Source: Gordonia sp. 'Campus' (lineage in GTDB: Bacteria > Actinomycetota > Actinomycetes > Mycobacteriales > Mycobacteriaceae). Taken from it: a stretch of DNA of 64,000 nt. Positions within the stretch are counted from its first letter, which is position 1. Every line of letters begins with the position of its first letter. The notes under the pieces were generated by a model that saw nothing but the letters and a program-made list of their open reading frames with translations, searched no databases and was not told where the DNA came from. A program made the position numbers and the translations under genes. Where the stretch lies: contig NZ_JAKOIW010000002.1 in NCBI RefSeq assembly GCF_022206305.1, positions 1-64,000 of the forward strand, written 5' to 3'. Below are positions 29,553 through 38,932 of the stretch, one piece after another.

Positions 29553-31340
29553 TCAGGTGTAGAGGTCGGCGATCGCCTGCTTGTGCGCGTCGTGGATCAC
29601 GTTGCGCTTGAGCTTCATCGTCGGCGTCAGCTCACCGGTGTCGATGGTGAAGTCGGTGTCGAGGATCGAGAACTTCTTGATCGCCTCGGCGTTGGACACC
29701 TTGGTGTTCGCCTCCTTGACCGCCGCGTCGATCTCCTCCTTGAGGTCGGCGTTGTCGACCAGATCGGAGATCGGGGTGTCGGCAGGCAGGCCGTGACGTT
29801 CCAGCCAACCGGGAACGGCCTCGGGATCGATCGTGATGAGCGCCGCGATGAAGGGCTTGTTGTCGCCGACCACCAAGCACTGGCTCACCATCGGGTGCGC
29901 GCGGATGGTGTCCTCGAGCTGCGCCGGCGAGACGTTCTTGCCACCGGCGGTGACGATCAGTTCCTTCTTGCGGCCGGTGATGAACAGGTAGCCGTCGTCG
30001 AGCGTGCCGATGTCACCGGTGTGGAACCACCCGTCGCGGATGGCGTCGTCGGTGGCGGCCTGGTTCTTCCAGTACCCGCCGAACACGACCGGTCCCTTGA
30101 GCAGGACCTCGCCGTCCTCGGCGATGGCGACGGTGACGCCCGGGATCGGACGGCCGACGGAACCGACCTTCTGGTTGTCCTCGTTGTTGGCCGTCACCGC
30201 GGCGGTGGTCTCCGACAATCCGTAGCCCTCGTACACGGGGATGCCGACGCCGCGGAAGAAGTGCCCGAGGCGGGCGCCGAGCGGCGCTCCACCGGAGATG
30301 GCGCCCTCGCACTGGCCGCCCAGCGCGTCGCGCAGCTTGCCGTAGACGAGCTTGTCGAACAGGGCATGCCGGAGCTTGAGGCCCAGGCCGACCTTGCCGG
30401 CCTCGGTCGCCTTGCTGAACTCGATCGCGGTGTCGGTCGCCTTGTCGAAGATCGATCCCTTGCCGCCGTCGTAAGCCTTCTGCTTGGCAGAGTTGTAGAC
30501 CTTCTCGAAGACGCGGGGCACCGACAGCACGTAGTTCGGCTTGAACACGCCCAGATCGGCCACGAGGTTGGTGAGGTCGTTGGTGTGTCCGAGGATCACG
30601 CCGTTCTCCACGCAACCGACCGTGACCACGCGGGCGAAGATGTGGGCCAGCGGGAGGAACAGCAGCGTCGACTTGCCCTCGCGCATGCCGGCGCCGACGG
30701 CGTCGCGGGTGGCCGCGGTCTCGGCGAGGAAGTTCGCGTGCGTCAGGACGACGCCCTTGGGGCGCCCGGTGGTGCCGGAGGTGTAGATCAGGGTGGCCGC
30801 GTCGGACGACAGCGCATTCGCCTGGCGCTGGTCGAGGTCGGCGTCGGCGACCTTCGCGCCTCGCTTGGTGACCGTGGGGAGCGCGTGGTCGTCGATGACC
30901 AGGGTCTCCTTGAGGGTCGGCGTCTCGTCGATCACGCGGAGGTGACGGGTGTAGTGCTCGTGGTTCTCGACGAACAGCAGCTTGGCGCCGGAGTCCTCGA
31001 GGATCCACTGGACCTGATCGGGTGCGGACGTCTCGTAGATCGCGACGGTGCACGCGCCGGCGCGCCAGATCGCGTAGTCCAGGACGGTCCACTCGTAACG
31101 GGTCGAGGAGAGGATCGCGACGCGGTCCCCGGCCTGCACGCCGGAGGCGATCAGACCCTTGGCGACCGCGTCGACCTCGTCGGTGAAGTGCTTGGCGGTG
31201 ACGTTGACCCACTGGTTGTGCGAGCGCTTGCGGAAGAGCGGCATCGTGGGGCGCTCCGCGCGGTAGCGCAGGATCGTGTCGACGGTCGTCGCCTTGTCGT
31301 CGATCGTCAGATCGGACGGGGTGGCGTACTGCTGCTGCAT
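29553..31340 (-). CDS. Long-chain fatty-acid-CoA ligase (FadD15 type)
   Basis: Activates long-chain fatty acids with ATP and CoA, 595 residues. Seen: the ATP loop LIYTSGTTGRPKGVVLTH, the AMP-binding motif YEGYGLSETTAAVT, DGWFHTGDIGTLDDGYLFI, the hinge ITGRKKELIVTAGGKNVSP and the terminal lysine region ELTPTMKLKR. The N-terminal DYAIWRAGACTVAIYETS is typical of long-chain rather than acetyl enzymes. The ATG at 31340 has AGGAG; the frame is open further upstream without similarity. Divergent from deaD. Confidence 0.93.
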   Translation of the reverse strand: MQQQYATPSDLTIDDKATTVDTILRYRAERPTMPLFRKRSHNQWVNVTAKHFTDEVDAVAKGLIASGVQAGDRVAILSSTRYEWTVLDYAIWRAGACTVAIYETSAPDQVQWILEDSGAKLLFVENHEHYTRHLRVIDETPTLKETLVIDDHALPTVTKRGAKVADADLDQRQANALSSDAATLIYTSGTTGRPKGVVLTHANFLAETAATRDAVGAGMREGKSTLLFLPLAHIFARVVTVGCVENGVILGHTNDLTNLVADLGVFKPNYVLSVPRVFEKVYNSAKQKAYDGGKGSIFDKATDTAIEFSKATEAGKVGLGLKLRHALFDKLVYGKLRDALGGQCEGAISGGAPLGARLGHFFRGVGIPVYEGYGLSETTAAVTANNEDNQKVGSVGRPIPGVTVAIAEDGEVLLKGPVVFGGYWKNQAATDDAIRDGWFHTGDIGTLDDGYLFITGRKKELIVTAGGKNVSPAQLEDTIRAHPMVSQCLVVGDNKPFIAALITIDPEAVPGWLERHGLPADTPISDLVDNADLKEEIDAAVKEANTKVSNAEAIKKFSILDTDFTIDTGELTPTMKLKRNVIHDAHKQAIADLYT

Positions 31341-31542
31341 GGCACTCCTGAGACGGGAGAACAAATGGACATTCCGGACATCGGCATGCGTGTGACCGGG
31401 ACCGATGGCCGGATGAGTGGCACTGACAGTACCAGTATTCGTGGGATGCATCACAGGGCTCCGGCATCGTGGTGTATGCCCTGTTCAGGGCGGGGATGAG
31501 ACGCGTTCAGGGCGCGATGCCGACATTCCGGCGCGGGGCCTT

Positions 31543-31548
31543 TACAGT
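31543..31548 (+). promoter_or_regulatory. TANNNT -10 box upstream of deaD
   Basis: TACAGT lies 28 bp before the deaD ATG and 8 bp before the ATG of a seven-codon upstream ORF, so transcription probably starts at or beside that small ORF. Confidence 0.45.
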
Positions 31549-31556
31549 TGAGGGTG

Positions 31557-31580
31557 ATGAATGAGACCCGCAGCGCATGA
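31557..31580 (+). CDS. Seven-codon upstream ORF coupled to deaD
   Basis: An ATG at 31557 starts the peptide MNETRSA; its TGA overlaps the deaD ATG as ATGA. A TANNNT box at 31543-31548 would place the transcript start beside this ATG, making it leaderless. deaD itself lacks a clear ribosome site, so reinitiation after this peptide could be how the helicase is translated. This is inferred from layout only. Confidence 0.35.
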   Translation: MNETRSA

Positions 31581-33325
31581 GCACTTCCGATCAAGGCGAA
31601 CACGGCGCGCCGGCAGAACCCCCCGTCGGGACGTTCGACGACCTCGAGATCGACTCGCGGGTCCGCGCCGCGATCACCGACGTAGGGTACGAGACGCCGT
31701 CACCGATCCAGGCCGCCACCATCCCGCCCCTGATGGAGGGGCGCGACGTGGTCGGGCTGGCCCAGACCGGAACCGGCAAGACAGCCGCCTTCGCGATCCC
31801 CATCCTCTCCCGAATCGACACCTCGGCCCGCACCCCGCAGGCGCTGATCCTCGCGCCAACCCGCGAGCTGGCGCTGCAGGTCTCCGAGGCCTTCGGGCGT
31901 TACTCGGCGCACATGCCCGAGGTCAAGGTGCTCCCGATCTACGGCGGGCAGTCCTACGGTGTCCAGCTGGCCGGGCTCCGCCGCGGCGCCCAGGTCATCG
32001 TCGGCACCCCGGGCCGCGTCATCGACCACCTCGATCGCAAGACCCTCGACATCTCCGGACTGGAGTTCCTCGTCCTCGACGAGGCCGACGAGATGCTCAC
32101 GATGGGCTTCGCCGAGGACGTCGAACGCATCCTCGCCGAGACACCCGACACCAAACAGGTCGCACTCTTCTCGGCGACCATGCCCAGCACCATCCGACGC
32201 CTCGCGCAGCGCTATCTGAAGTCGCCGCAGGAGATCGCCGTCAAGTCCAAGACGGCAACGGCGCAGAACATCACGCAGCGGTACCTGCAGGTCTCCCACC
32301 AGCGCAAGCTCGATGCGCTGACGAGGTTCCTCGAGGTCGAGACGTTCGACGGCATGATCGTGTTCGTCCGTACCAAGCAGGCGACCGAAGAGCTCGCCGA
32401 GAAGCTCCGGTCCCGCGGGTTCTCGGCGGTCGCCATCAACGGCGACCTCGCCCAGGCGCAGCGCGAGCGGACGATCAACCAGCTCAAGAACGGTCAGATC
32501 GACATCCTCGTCGCGACCGACGTCGCCGCGCGCGGGCTCGACGTCGACCGCATCTCCCATGTCGTCAACTACGACATCCCGCACGACACCGAGTCGTACG
32601 TGCACCGCATCGGCCGGACCGGGCGTGCCGGACGGTCGGGCAACGCGCTGCTGTTCGTCTCGCCGCGGGAACGTCATCTGCTGCGCGCGATCGAGCGGGC
32701 CACCCGTCAGACCCTCACCGAGATCGGGCTGCCCAGCGTCGACGACGTCAACGCCCAGCGAGTCGCCAAGTTCGCCGACTCGATCACCCAGAACCTGTCG
32801 TCGGACAATCTCGATCTGTTCCGGGGCCTCATCGAGAACTATGCGCGGGACAACGACGTCGCCATGGCCGACATCGCCGCCGCACTGGCACTCGAGACCC
32901 GCGACGGCGGATTCCTGATGACCCCGGATCCGCCCCAGTCGGAGCGGCGTCCCGAACGCGAGCGTGCCCCGCGACGTCCGGGCGCGACCTTCGCGACCTA
33001 CCGGATCGCCGTCGGCCGCAAGCACAAGGTGTCCCCGGGTGCGATCGTCGGTGCGATCGCGAACGAGGGCGGCCTCTCGCGTGGCGACTTCGGCAACATC
33101 AGCATCCGCGACGACTTCAGCCTCGTGGAACTGCCCGACGATCTCGACAACGAGACGCTGTCGAATCTGCGGCACACCAAGATCGGCAAGAACCCGATCG
33201 ACATCCGTAAGGACATGGGATCGCCGCGGACACGTGGCGGCGCCAAGCGCAACGCCGGCGGACAGGGTGGCAACTGGGGAAAGCGTCCGTCTCCGCGGGT
33301 CGCCGGACGCGGCCGCCGCTCCTGA
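31577..33325 (+). CDS. deaD: DEAD-box RNA helicase DeaD/CsdA
   Basis: ATP-dependent RNA helicase for ribosome assembly and mRNA turnover, 582 residues. Seen in order: Q motif ETPSPIQAATIP, motif I AQTGTGKTAAF, PTRELALQ, TPGRVIDHL, VLDEADEMLTMGF, SAT, IVFVRTKQATEEL, ATDVAARGLDVDRI and HRIGRTGRAGR. A C-terminal RNA-binding domain of the DbpA type follows (YRIAVGRKHKVSPGAIVGAI), then a Gly/Arg/Lys-rich tail. Cold-stress roles are known for the family. An imperfect hairpin follows at the stop codon (33322-33336). Confidence 0.95.
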   Translation: MSTSDQGEHGAPAEPPVGTFDDLEIDSRVRAAITDVGYETPSPIQAATIPPLMEGRDVVGLAQTGTGKTAAFAIPILSRIDTSARTPQALILAPTRELALQVSEAFGRYSAHMPEVKVLPIYGGQSYGVQLAGLRRGAQVIVGTPGRVIDHLDRKTLDISGLEFLVLDEADEMLTMGFAEDVERILAETPDTKQVALFSATMPSTIRRLAQRYLKSPQEIAVKSKTATAQNITQRYLQVSHQRKLDALTRFLEVETFDGMIVFVRTKQATEELAEKLRSRGFSAVAINGDLAQAQRERTINQLKNGQIDILVATDVAARGLDVDRISHVVNYDIPHDTESYVHRIGRTGRAGRSGNALLFVSPRERHLLRAIERATRQTLTEIGLPSVDDVNAQRVAKFADSITQNLSSDNLDLFRGLIENYARDNDVAMADIAAALALETRDGGFLMTPDPPQSERRPERERAPRRPGATFATYRIAVGRKHKVSPGAIVGAIANEGGLSRGDFGNISIRDDFSLVELPDDLDNETLSNLRHTKIGKNPIDIRKDMGSPRTRGGAKRNAGGQGGNWGKRPSPRVAGRGRRS

Positions 33326-33336
33326 CCTGGGGTCAG
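33322..33336 (+). terminator. Short hairpin at the deaD stop
   Basis: CTGACC and GGTCAG pair around TGG, starting within the last bases of deaD. No T-tract follows, so termination here would be weak. Confidence 0.3.
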
Positions 33337-33463
33337 TGAGACGGACCTTGTCAATCCGAGATCATTCCGTAACCTGGTCGACGGGGGTCATCCAACAGAT
33401 GGTCACCGGACCCGCGAAGATCGCGGCCGGTTGTCGAGTGAGTACAGGATCGGTGAGTCACCA

Positions 33464-33796
33464 GTGTCAGTGGTGAATGCAATTTCAGCAGCAGAAGCAA
33501 TGGATCACAGCCGTGACGGCCACGCCGTCGTGGTCGATGCGCGCCCACAGGTGGTCCGCCACCAGGGCAGCCTGCCCGGCGCGCTCGTGGTCGATCCCAA
33601 CGAGGTTCCCAGGCGGTTCGCCCCGACGCCATCGGGCACGTTCCCGGTGATCCGGGACCGCGACACCGAGATCGCGGTCGTGTCGGTGCGTTCGGAGGCG
33701 CCGCGGATCGCCGAGCAGATCGCCGGGCTCGGATACACCAACGTGCGTTACGTCGACGGCGGCTACCCGGCACTGCGGTCGAGCACCAACAGCTGA
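33464..33796 (+). CDS. Rhodanese-like protein lacking the catalytic cysteine
   Basis: 110 residues with a single rhodanese-like fold: HAVVVDARPQVVRHQGSLPGA, a central IAVVSVRSEAPRIAEQIAGL and the ending YTNVRYVDGGYPAL. Active rhodaneses have Cys at the start of the loop before VRS; here that place is taken by AVVS, and the protein has no cysteine at all. It is therefore probably a binding or regulatory domain rather than a sulfurtransferase. The GTG at 33464 sits six bases after GGTGAG; other in-frame GTG codons follow closely. Confidence 0.8.
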   Translation: MSVVNAISAAEAMDHSRDGHAVVVDARPQVVRHQGSLPGALVVDPNEVPRRFAPTPSGTFPVIRDRDTEIAVVSVRSEAPRIAEQIAGLGYTNVRYVDGGYPALRSSTNS

Positions 33797-33850
33797 GACC
33801 GGGACGCACGCCGCCACTGCGCGGCAGCATTCCTCTGACCAGCGTCTTGA

Positions 33851-33856
33851 TAGCGT
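33851..33856 (+). promoter_or_regulatory. Candidate -10 box for the helicase-nuclease gene
   Basis: TAGCGT fits TANNNT and lies 34 bp before the ATG at 33890; a purine-rich GAGAGGAA follows at 33875 or so as a ribosome site. Confidence 0.35.
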
Positions 33857-33889
33857 GGAAGTCGCCGGCGACGAGAGGAACACATCGGA

Positions 33890-36800
33890 ATGCAGGATGA
33901 CGCTCGCGATGTGGTGCGCGATCAGGTCACCCGGCTGATGACGTTCCTGCGGGACCTCGTCCGGTCCCGCTCCGGCGACATCCGCGACATCGACGATCAC
34001 CCGGGTTCGGTCTGGGTCGGTCCGGGGACTCCCGTGCCGATTCGGGCCGGAGCAGAGCCCGGGCAGGTCCTTGCTGAGTCCGGGCCCCCGCAGAGCACCG
34101 ACGCGGACGACACGGGCGGCGCACACGAGGAACTCGCTCGACTGGTCGACGAACTCGCGGACAACCCCGAGACCCTTGAGCTCGTCATCGCCCAGGCGTT
34201 CGTCGAGGTCCGGGACCCGACCGAGCCCGAGTCCGGGCCCCTGGTGCGCGAGCACCTGCTCACCCAGGCCGTCGTCGCCGAACGCGACGAGGACGGCGTC
34301 ATCCGTCTGTCGATCGCCTCCGGATCGGCGCCGGCCATGCACGACACGCACCTGCTGGCCACGGTAGACGGGCTGGATCTGGCAGGCGCGATGAAGATCC
34401 GCGCGAAACTGTCCGGCCAGTCGTCGGTGCTTGCCGCGAAGGTCGCGGACCTGACCGCCGAGTGGCTCGAGGCGATCGAGATCGACGCCGAGCGGGTGAC
34501 GCTCGCACTCGACATGCGGCCGGCGCTGGTGCTGCGGCAACGTGGGATCGAGAGTTCCCTCGCCTTCTACGACGCGATCCTCGACGATCTGCGCGACGAG
34601 AAGTCGCCGGTCCCAGTGGCATTGGCGCAACTGGTCGCACCGGTGGAAGCTGCCGACCGGCTCGACGCGCTGGACGCCCCCGGTGTACTCGCGCCGTCCG
34701 AACTCATCGCCGATGCCCTGTTCCCGCTGCCGTCGAACGTCGAGCAGCGCGACGTACTCGTCCGGCTCGGGTCCGACACCGGCGTCGTCGTCGAAGGTCC
34801 GCCGGGAACCGGCAAGACCCACACCATCGCCAACGTGACCTCGGCTCTGCTCGCCAAGGGGCAGCGCGTGCTGGTCGTCAGCGAGAAGGCGCACGCCCTC
34901 CACGTGTTGCGGGACATGCTCCCGCCCGCGCTGCGGGAACTGTCCGTGTCCATCGCCGACATCTCGCAGGATCGATCCGACGGCATCGTGGAGGCCGTCA
35001 CGGCACTGGCCGAGCGCCGGGCGGCCTTCTCGCCGGGGGTCGCCGACGCCGAGATCGCCGATCTGACCGCGCGCCGCGACCACGCTCTGCGCGAACGCGA
35101 CCACACGCTCCGCGAACTGTGGGACCTCCGCGCGGACGAGACCGAGGTCCGCGAGTGGCTCGCAGGGGACTACCGCGGGACACCGGCGGAGATCGTCCGT
35201 CAGGTGCAGGCAGACGCCGAGGCGTACGAGTGGATGCCCGGCCCGGTGCAGGGTGCGGTGCCGCCGCTCGACTCGGCCGAGTTCGTCCGCCTGGCGGATC
35301 TGCTCGCTGTCACGGGCGGCTCCGCTTCCCGCCTGTCGCAACGATTCCCGGACCCCTCCGAGTACTTGCCGGATCCGGTCGCGATGGATGCGATCTGCAC
35401 GCGGATCGCCGCCCGCCCGCGCGAGCCGATGGCCGGCGCCGGGTCGCTGCTGGCGGTCCTCGACGGTGTCGAGAGCGATCGCCTTCTGCGGATCAAGGAC
35501 ATCTGCGACCAGCTGGCGGTGGCGGCGACCGAGGTGGCGTCGTACCCCGCTCCGATGATCGACATGGCCGACCGGCTGCTCGCCGGCCGGGCCACCCACC
35601 TGTGGTCGAGGGTGACGACCCTGTCACCGGTGATCGCCGAGGCTGCCCGCCGTGACCGAGACCTCGGGGCACACACCGTCATCGTCGACGGTGACGGACC
35701 CGGCGATGCGGCGTTGTTCGACGCGGCGGCCGACCACCTCCGCGATGGCGGACAGTGGCGGGGGCGTCTGCGGCGGTCGCCGCAGCAACGCGCGGTCGAG
35801 GAATCGTCGGTGCGGGCCACCGTCGACGGTCGGCCTCCCCGGGACGAGGCCGCATTGCGCCGGGTGGCCGACCACCTCACGGTCGTCGATGCGGTGCACC
35901 AGGTCCATCGCATCCTCGCCGACCTGCATGTGCCCGTCGACGCATCGGGTTCGCGTTCGGCGCAACTCGATCACCTCGTCCGGCTGGACACCCAGCTGAG
36001 CTGGATCTCGCGACTGATCTCCGGGCGCGAGCACCTGGTCCGTGAACTCGAGGCCATCAGCCCGGGCGGACCCCGCCCGCGCAGCGTCGACGACGTCGCG
36101 GCCGTCGCGCGGCAGGCCCGTTCGATCGCGGTCGCCAACGACGCCGCGCTGGCCGAGCAGGAGCTCGCCGACTGCGCCTACGCGCTGACGGCCGAACTGG
36201 AACAGGGGCCGTCGCCGGAGGGTGATGCGCTCATCGCGGCGCTTGCCGGGGCCGATGCCGAGGCCATCCGAGACGCCCGCCGGGCTTTCGCCGACGCACG
36301 CGCCGAGGCGGAAGCGCAGAATGCCCTGGAACTCCTCGGTCTCCGATTGCGCAGTCGCGCTCCCGAACTCGCGAAATCGATGTGGTCCACTCCCGATGAT
36401 CCGGTCTGGGCCGAACGCGCCCGTGACATGGGGGCGGCGTGGGCGTGGCGCTTTGCCCACACCTGGGCGATGGAGCGAAGCGATCCGCTCGCCGAGGTAC
36501 GACTGCAGAACGAGCTCGATGCCCTCGACGTCGATATCGCTGCTCTCACCACGCGACTCGCTTCCGCACGCGCACACCGCGAACTGATGGCGCGTACCAC
36601 CGCCACCGAGATGCAGGCCGTCCAGTCCTATCGCGACCACATGATCAACCTGGGCAAGGGGTCGGGCAAGCACGCCAACCGATTCCGGCGTGCGGCCCGC
36701 GAGGCGATGGCCGAGGCGCAGAACGCCATCCCCGCATGGATCATGTCCATCAGCCAGGTGGCCGAGACGTTGCCGCCACGCCGCAACTCGTTCGACGTCG

Positions 36801-38089
36801 TGATCGTCGACGAGGCGTCGCAGGCCGACATCACCAGTGCGTTCCTTCTGTGGCTCGCTCCGCGGGTGATCGTCGTCGGTGACGACAAGCAGTGCGCCCC
36901 GGTCGGTTTGAGCGGTACAACACTCGACGCGGCCTTCGCTGAACTCGATGCGGCCCTGCCGGACCTGCCGCCCTATCTCCGTGACGGGCTCACCCCGCGA
37001 TCCAGCCTGTTCTCGTTGCTGCGCAGTCGTTTCGGTAATGTCGTCGGCCTGCGCGAGCACTTTCGCTCGATGCCGGAGATCATCGAGTTCTCGTCACGGC
37101 AGTTCTACGGCAACTCGCCGCTGATCCCGGTGCGCCAGTACGGCGCCGATCGACTCGAGCCGCTGCGTGGGGTCGCGGTCGAGGGCGCGTCGACCGGTAC
37201 GGGGGCGGGGATCATCAATGAAGCCGAGATCGCGGCGGTCGTCGACTCCCTCCGACACTGTCTGGCCGATCCGGCATACGACGCCATGGACTTCGGGGTC
37301 ATCGCCCTGCAGGGCACCAAGCAGGTCGAGGCGCTCGACCGGGCCCTTCGGAAGGCCTTCGACGCCGACACCTGGCTGCGGAGGCGGATCCGGGTCGGGT
37401 CGCCACCGGACTTCCAGGGTGACGAGCGTCGTGTGATGTTCCTGTCGATGGTCGTGTCCGATCCCAACTCGATCTCGGCGTTGACGCGGGCGGAGTCGCA
37501 GCGGAGGTTCAATGTGGCGGCGACCCGCGCGATGGATCAGTTGTGGTTGTTCCATTCGGTCGGGCTCGACGACCTCCGGCCCCACGACCTCAGATACTCG
37601 CTGCTGTCGTATGTGACGGCCGCCGAGGGGCCGTCGATCGCGCCCATGCCCGCCGACGTCCCCGACGACCGCCGCGTCGCCCCCTTCGACAACCTCCTCG
37701 AACAGCGTGTGTTCAATCGCCTTGCGGCGCTTGGCTATCACGTGACACCCAAGGTCGAGGTCAACAACCGGGTCGTCGACCTCGTGGTCCTCGGCGCGGA
37801 CGCCCGCATGGCCGTCGAATGCGATGCCGACGAGTTTCGGGGAACCGGACGTCAGGCGCGGTCGGACCTGGAACGCGAGCGCGAATTGCGTCGGTGCGGG
37901 TGGGAGTTCGTCCGGGTGCGCGAGTCCGAGTTCGTGTTGGACCCCGATCGCGTGATCGATCACGTCGCGTCCATGCTCGACGAGCGTGGATGCAAGCCGG
38001 GGTCGCTGGCCGCCACGTCGATCGGGCGAGCGACCGAGTCGGACGACGCTTCCAGATGGGAACCGATCGACCTCACCGCGGGGGAGTGA
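33890..38089 (+). CDS. Upf1-like SF1 helicase fused to a C-terminal nuclease domain
   Basis: 1399 residues. Seen: an N-terminal domain of about 300 residues, Walker A GPPGTGKTHTIAN (Lys309), a long helical insert of about 600 residues, then DEASQADITSAF (Asp974-Glu975), VVGDDKQCAPVG, LREHFRSMPEIIEF, DFQGDERRVMFLSMVV and ESQRRFNVAATRA, which are SF1B helicase motifs. The last 130 residues form a Vsr/MTES_1575-like nuclease: LEQRVFNRLAALGY, VVDLVVLG (Asp1297), AVECDADEF (Glu1310) and RRCGWEFVRVRESEF. DNA or RNA processing, possibly in phage defence, is likely. Rv1251c near deaD may be a distant relative (from memory). Confidence 0.88.
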   Translation: MQDDARDVVRDQVTRLMTFLRDLVRSRSGDIRDIDDHPGSVWVGPGTPVPIRAGAEPGQVLAESGPPQSTDADDTGGAHEELARLVDELADNPETLELVIAQAFVEVRDPTEPESGPLVREHLLTQAVVAERDEDGVIRLSIASGSAPAMHDTHLLATVDGLDLAGAMKIRAKLSGQSSVLAAKVADLTAEWLEAIEIDAERVTLALDMRPALVLRQRGIESSLAFYDAILDDLRDEKSPVPVALAQLVAPVEAADRLDALDAPGVLAPSELIADALFPLPSNVEQRDVLVRLGSDTGVVVEGPPGTGKTHTIANVTSALLAKGQRVLVVSEKAHALHVLRDMLPPALRELSVSIADISQDRSDGIVEAVTALAERRAAFSPGVADAEIADLTARRDHALRERDHTLRELWDLRADETEVREWLAGDYRGTPAEIVRQVQADAEAYEWMPGPVQGAVPPLDSAEFVRLADLLAVTGGSASRLSQRFPDPSEYLPDPVAMDAICTRIAARPREPMAGAGSLLAVLDGVESDRLLRIKDICDQLAVAATEVASYPAPMIDMADRLLAGRATHLWSRVTTLSPVIAEAARRDRDLGAHTVIVDGDGPGDAALFDAAADHLRDGGQWRGRLRRSPQQRAVEESSVRATVDGRPPRDEAALRRVADHLTVVDAVHQVHRILADLHVPVDASGSRSAQLDHLVRLDTQLSWISRLISGREHLVRELEAISPGGPRPRSVDDVAAVARQARSIAVANDAALAEQELADCAYALTAELEQGPSPEGDALIAALAGADAEAIRDARRAFADARAEAEAQNALELLGLRLRSRAPELAKSMWSTPDDPVWAERARDMGAAWAWRFAHTWAMERSDPLAEVRLQNELDALDVDIAALTTRLASARAHRELMARTTATEMQAVQSYRDHMINLGKGSGKHANRFRRAAREAMAEAQNAIPAWIMSISQVAETLPPRRNSFDVVIVDEASQADITSAFLLWLAPRVIVVGDDKQCAPVGLSGTTLDAAFAELDAALPDLPPYLRDGLTPRSSLFSLLRSRFGNVVGLREHFRSMPEIIEFSSRQFYGNSPLIPVRQYGADRLEPLRGVAVEGASTGTGAGIINEAEIAAVVDSLRHCLADPAYDAMDFGVIALQGTKQVEALDRALRKAFDADTWLRRRIRVGSPPDFQGDERRVMFLSMVVSDPNSISALTRAESQRRFNVAATRAMDQLWLFHSVGLDDLRPHDLRYSLLSYVTAAEGPSIAPMPADVPDDRRVAPFDNLLEQRVFNRLAALGYHVTPKVEVNNRVVDLVVLGADARMAVECDADEFRGTGRQARSDLERERELRRCGWEFVRVRESEFVLDPDRVIDHVASMLDERGCKPGSLAATSIGRATESDDASRWEPIDLTAGE

Positions 38090-38122
38090 GGCAGCTCCGC
38101 TGATGTCCCCGGGACGTTCGCT

Positions 38123-38932
38123 TCAGTCGAGCGCGCGTAGCAGGGCCGGCAGCCCCTGCGCGGCGGACAAGCGCAGGCTGTGGGTCGCCACCTCGGAGAG
38201 CGCGGAGGGCGCGGGGTTGAACTCGATGACCGGAATCCCTGCGCGCACAGCACGTTCGGGTAGAGCCGCGGCCGGGTACACGATCCCGCTGGTGCCGACG
38301 ACGATGATCGCCTCGGACGCGCGGAATGCCTGATCGGCCCGCTGCCAGTCGGACTCGGGCAGCGCTTCGCCGAACCACACGACGCCCGGACGCACCGACC
38401 CGCCGCAGCGTCGACAGGTCGGTGGCGGCACACGAGGGTCGAACGTGCTGTCGTCGCGGGGTCTGTCGTCGGGAAGGGCGTCGACGCCTTCGTACGGTGT
38501 ACCGCAGACCGAACACCTTGGCGCGAACAGACTTCCGTGTAGGTGGCTGATGACATCGCTGCCCGCCCGCTCGTGGAGGTCGTCGACGTTCTGGGTCACC
38601 ACCATCACGGTGCGGTTGGCGCCCAGGTCGGCAAGCGCGTGGTGACCGGCATTGGGCTGGGCGGTGCGCACGTGTCCGGCGCGCCACCGGTACCAGCCCC
38701 AGACCAGTGCCGGGTCCCGATCCCAGGCCTCGGGCGTCGCCAATTCGGCGGGATCGAACCGATCCCACAGCGCGGCCTGCGAACGCCCGCCCGCTTGCGC
38801 GTCTCGGAAGGTCGCGATCCCGCTCTCGGCCGACATGCCGGCGCCACTGAAGACGGTGATCCAGTCGGCGCCCCGGATGAGATCGACGACGGCGTCGGGG
38901 ATGTCCGGCCGCGGTGTCTCGCCGTCTGTCAT
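38123..38932 (-). CDS. Sir2-family NAD-dependent protein deacylase
   Basis: 269 residues. Seen: NAD-binding TVFSGAGMSAESGIATFRD, TQNVDDLHERAGS with the catalytic His in HLHGSLF, a zinc ribbon with CSVCG and CRRCG pairs, RPGVVWFGEALPE, VGTSGIVYPAAALPE and VIEFNPAPS. It is a canonical sirtuin that deacylates proteins and makes nicotinamide and O-acyl-ADP-ribose. The ATG overlaps the upstream HIT gene by 4 bp; a longer frame upstream reads through that gene and is not used. Convergent with the helicase-nuclease gene after 33 bp. Confidence 0.93.
   Translation of the reverse strand: MTDGETPRPDIPDAVVDLIRGADWITVFSGAGMSAESGIATFRDAQAGGRSQAALWDRFDPAELATPEAWDRDPALVWGWYRWRAGHVRTAQPNAGHHALADLGANRTVMVVTQNVDDLHERAGSDVISHLHGSLFAPRCSVCGTPYEGVDALPDDRPRDDSTFDPRVPPPTCRRCGGSVRPGVVWFGEALPESDWQRADQAFRASEAIIVVGTSGIVYPAAALPERAVRAGIPVIEFNPAPSALSEVATHSLRLSAAQGLPALLRALD

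Noticed and set aside
29340..31499. A 719-codon plus-strand frame opposite the acyl-CoA ligase gene
   Set aside because: The minus-strand gene has all ligase motifs; the plus frame is Val/Asp/Gly-rich shadow sequence.
33485..35599. A 704-codon minus-strand frame opposite the rhodanese and helicase genes
   Set aside because: No domain, start signal or spacing supports it; the plus-strand helicase motifs are clear.
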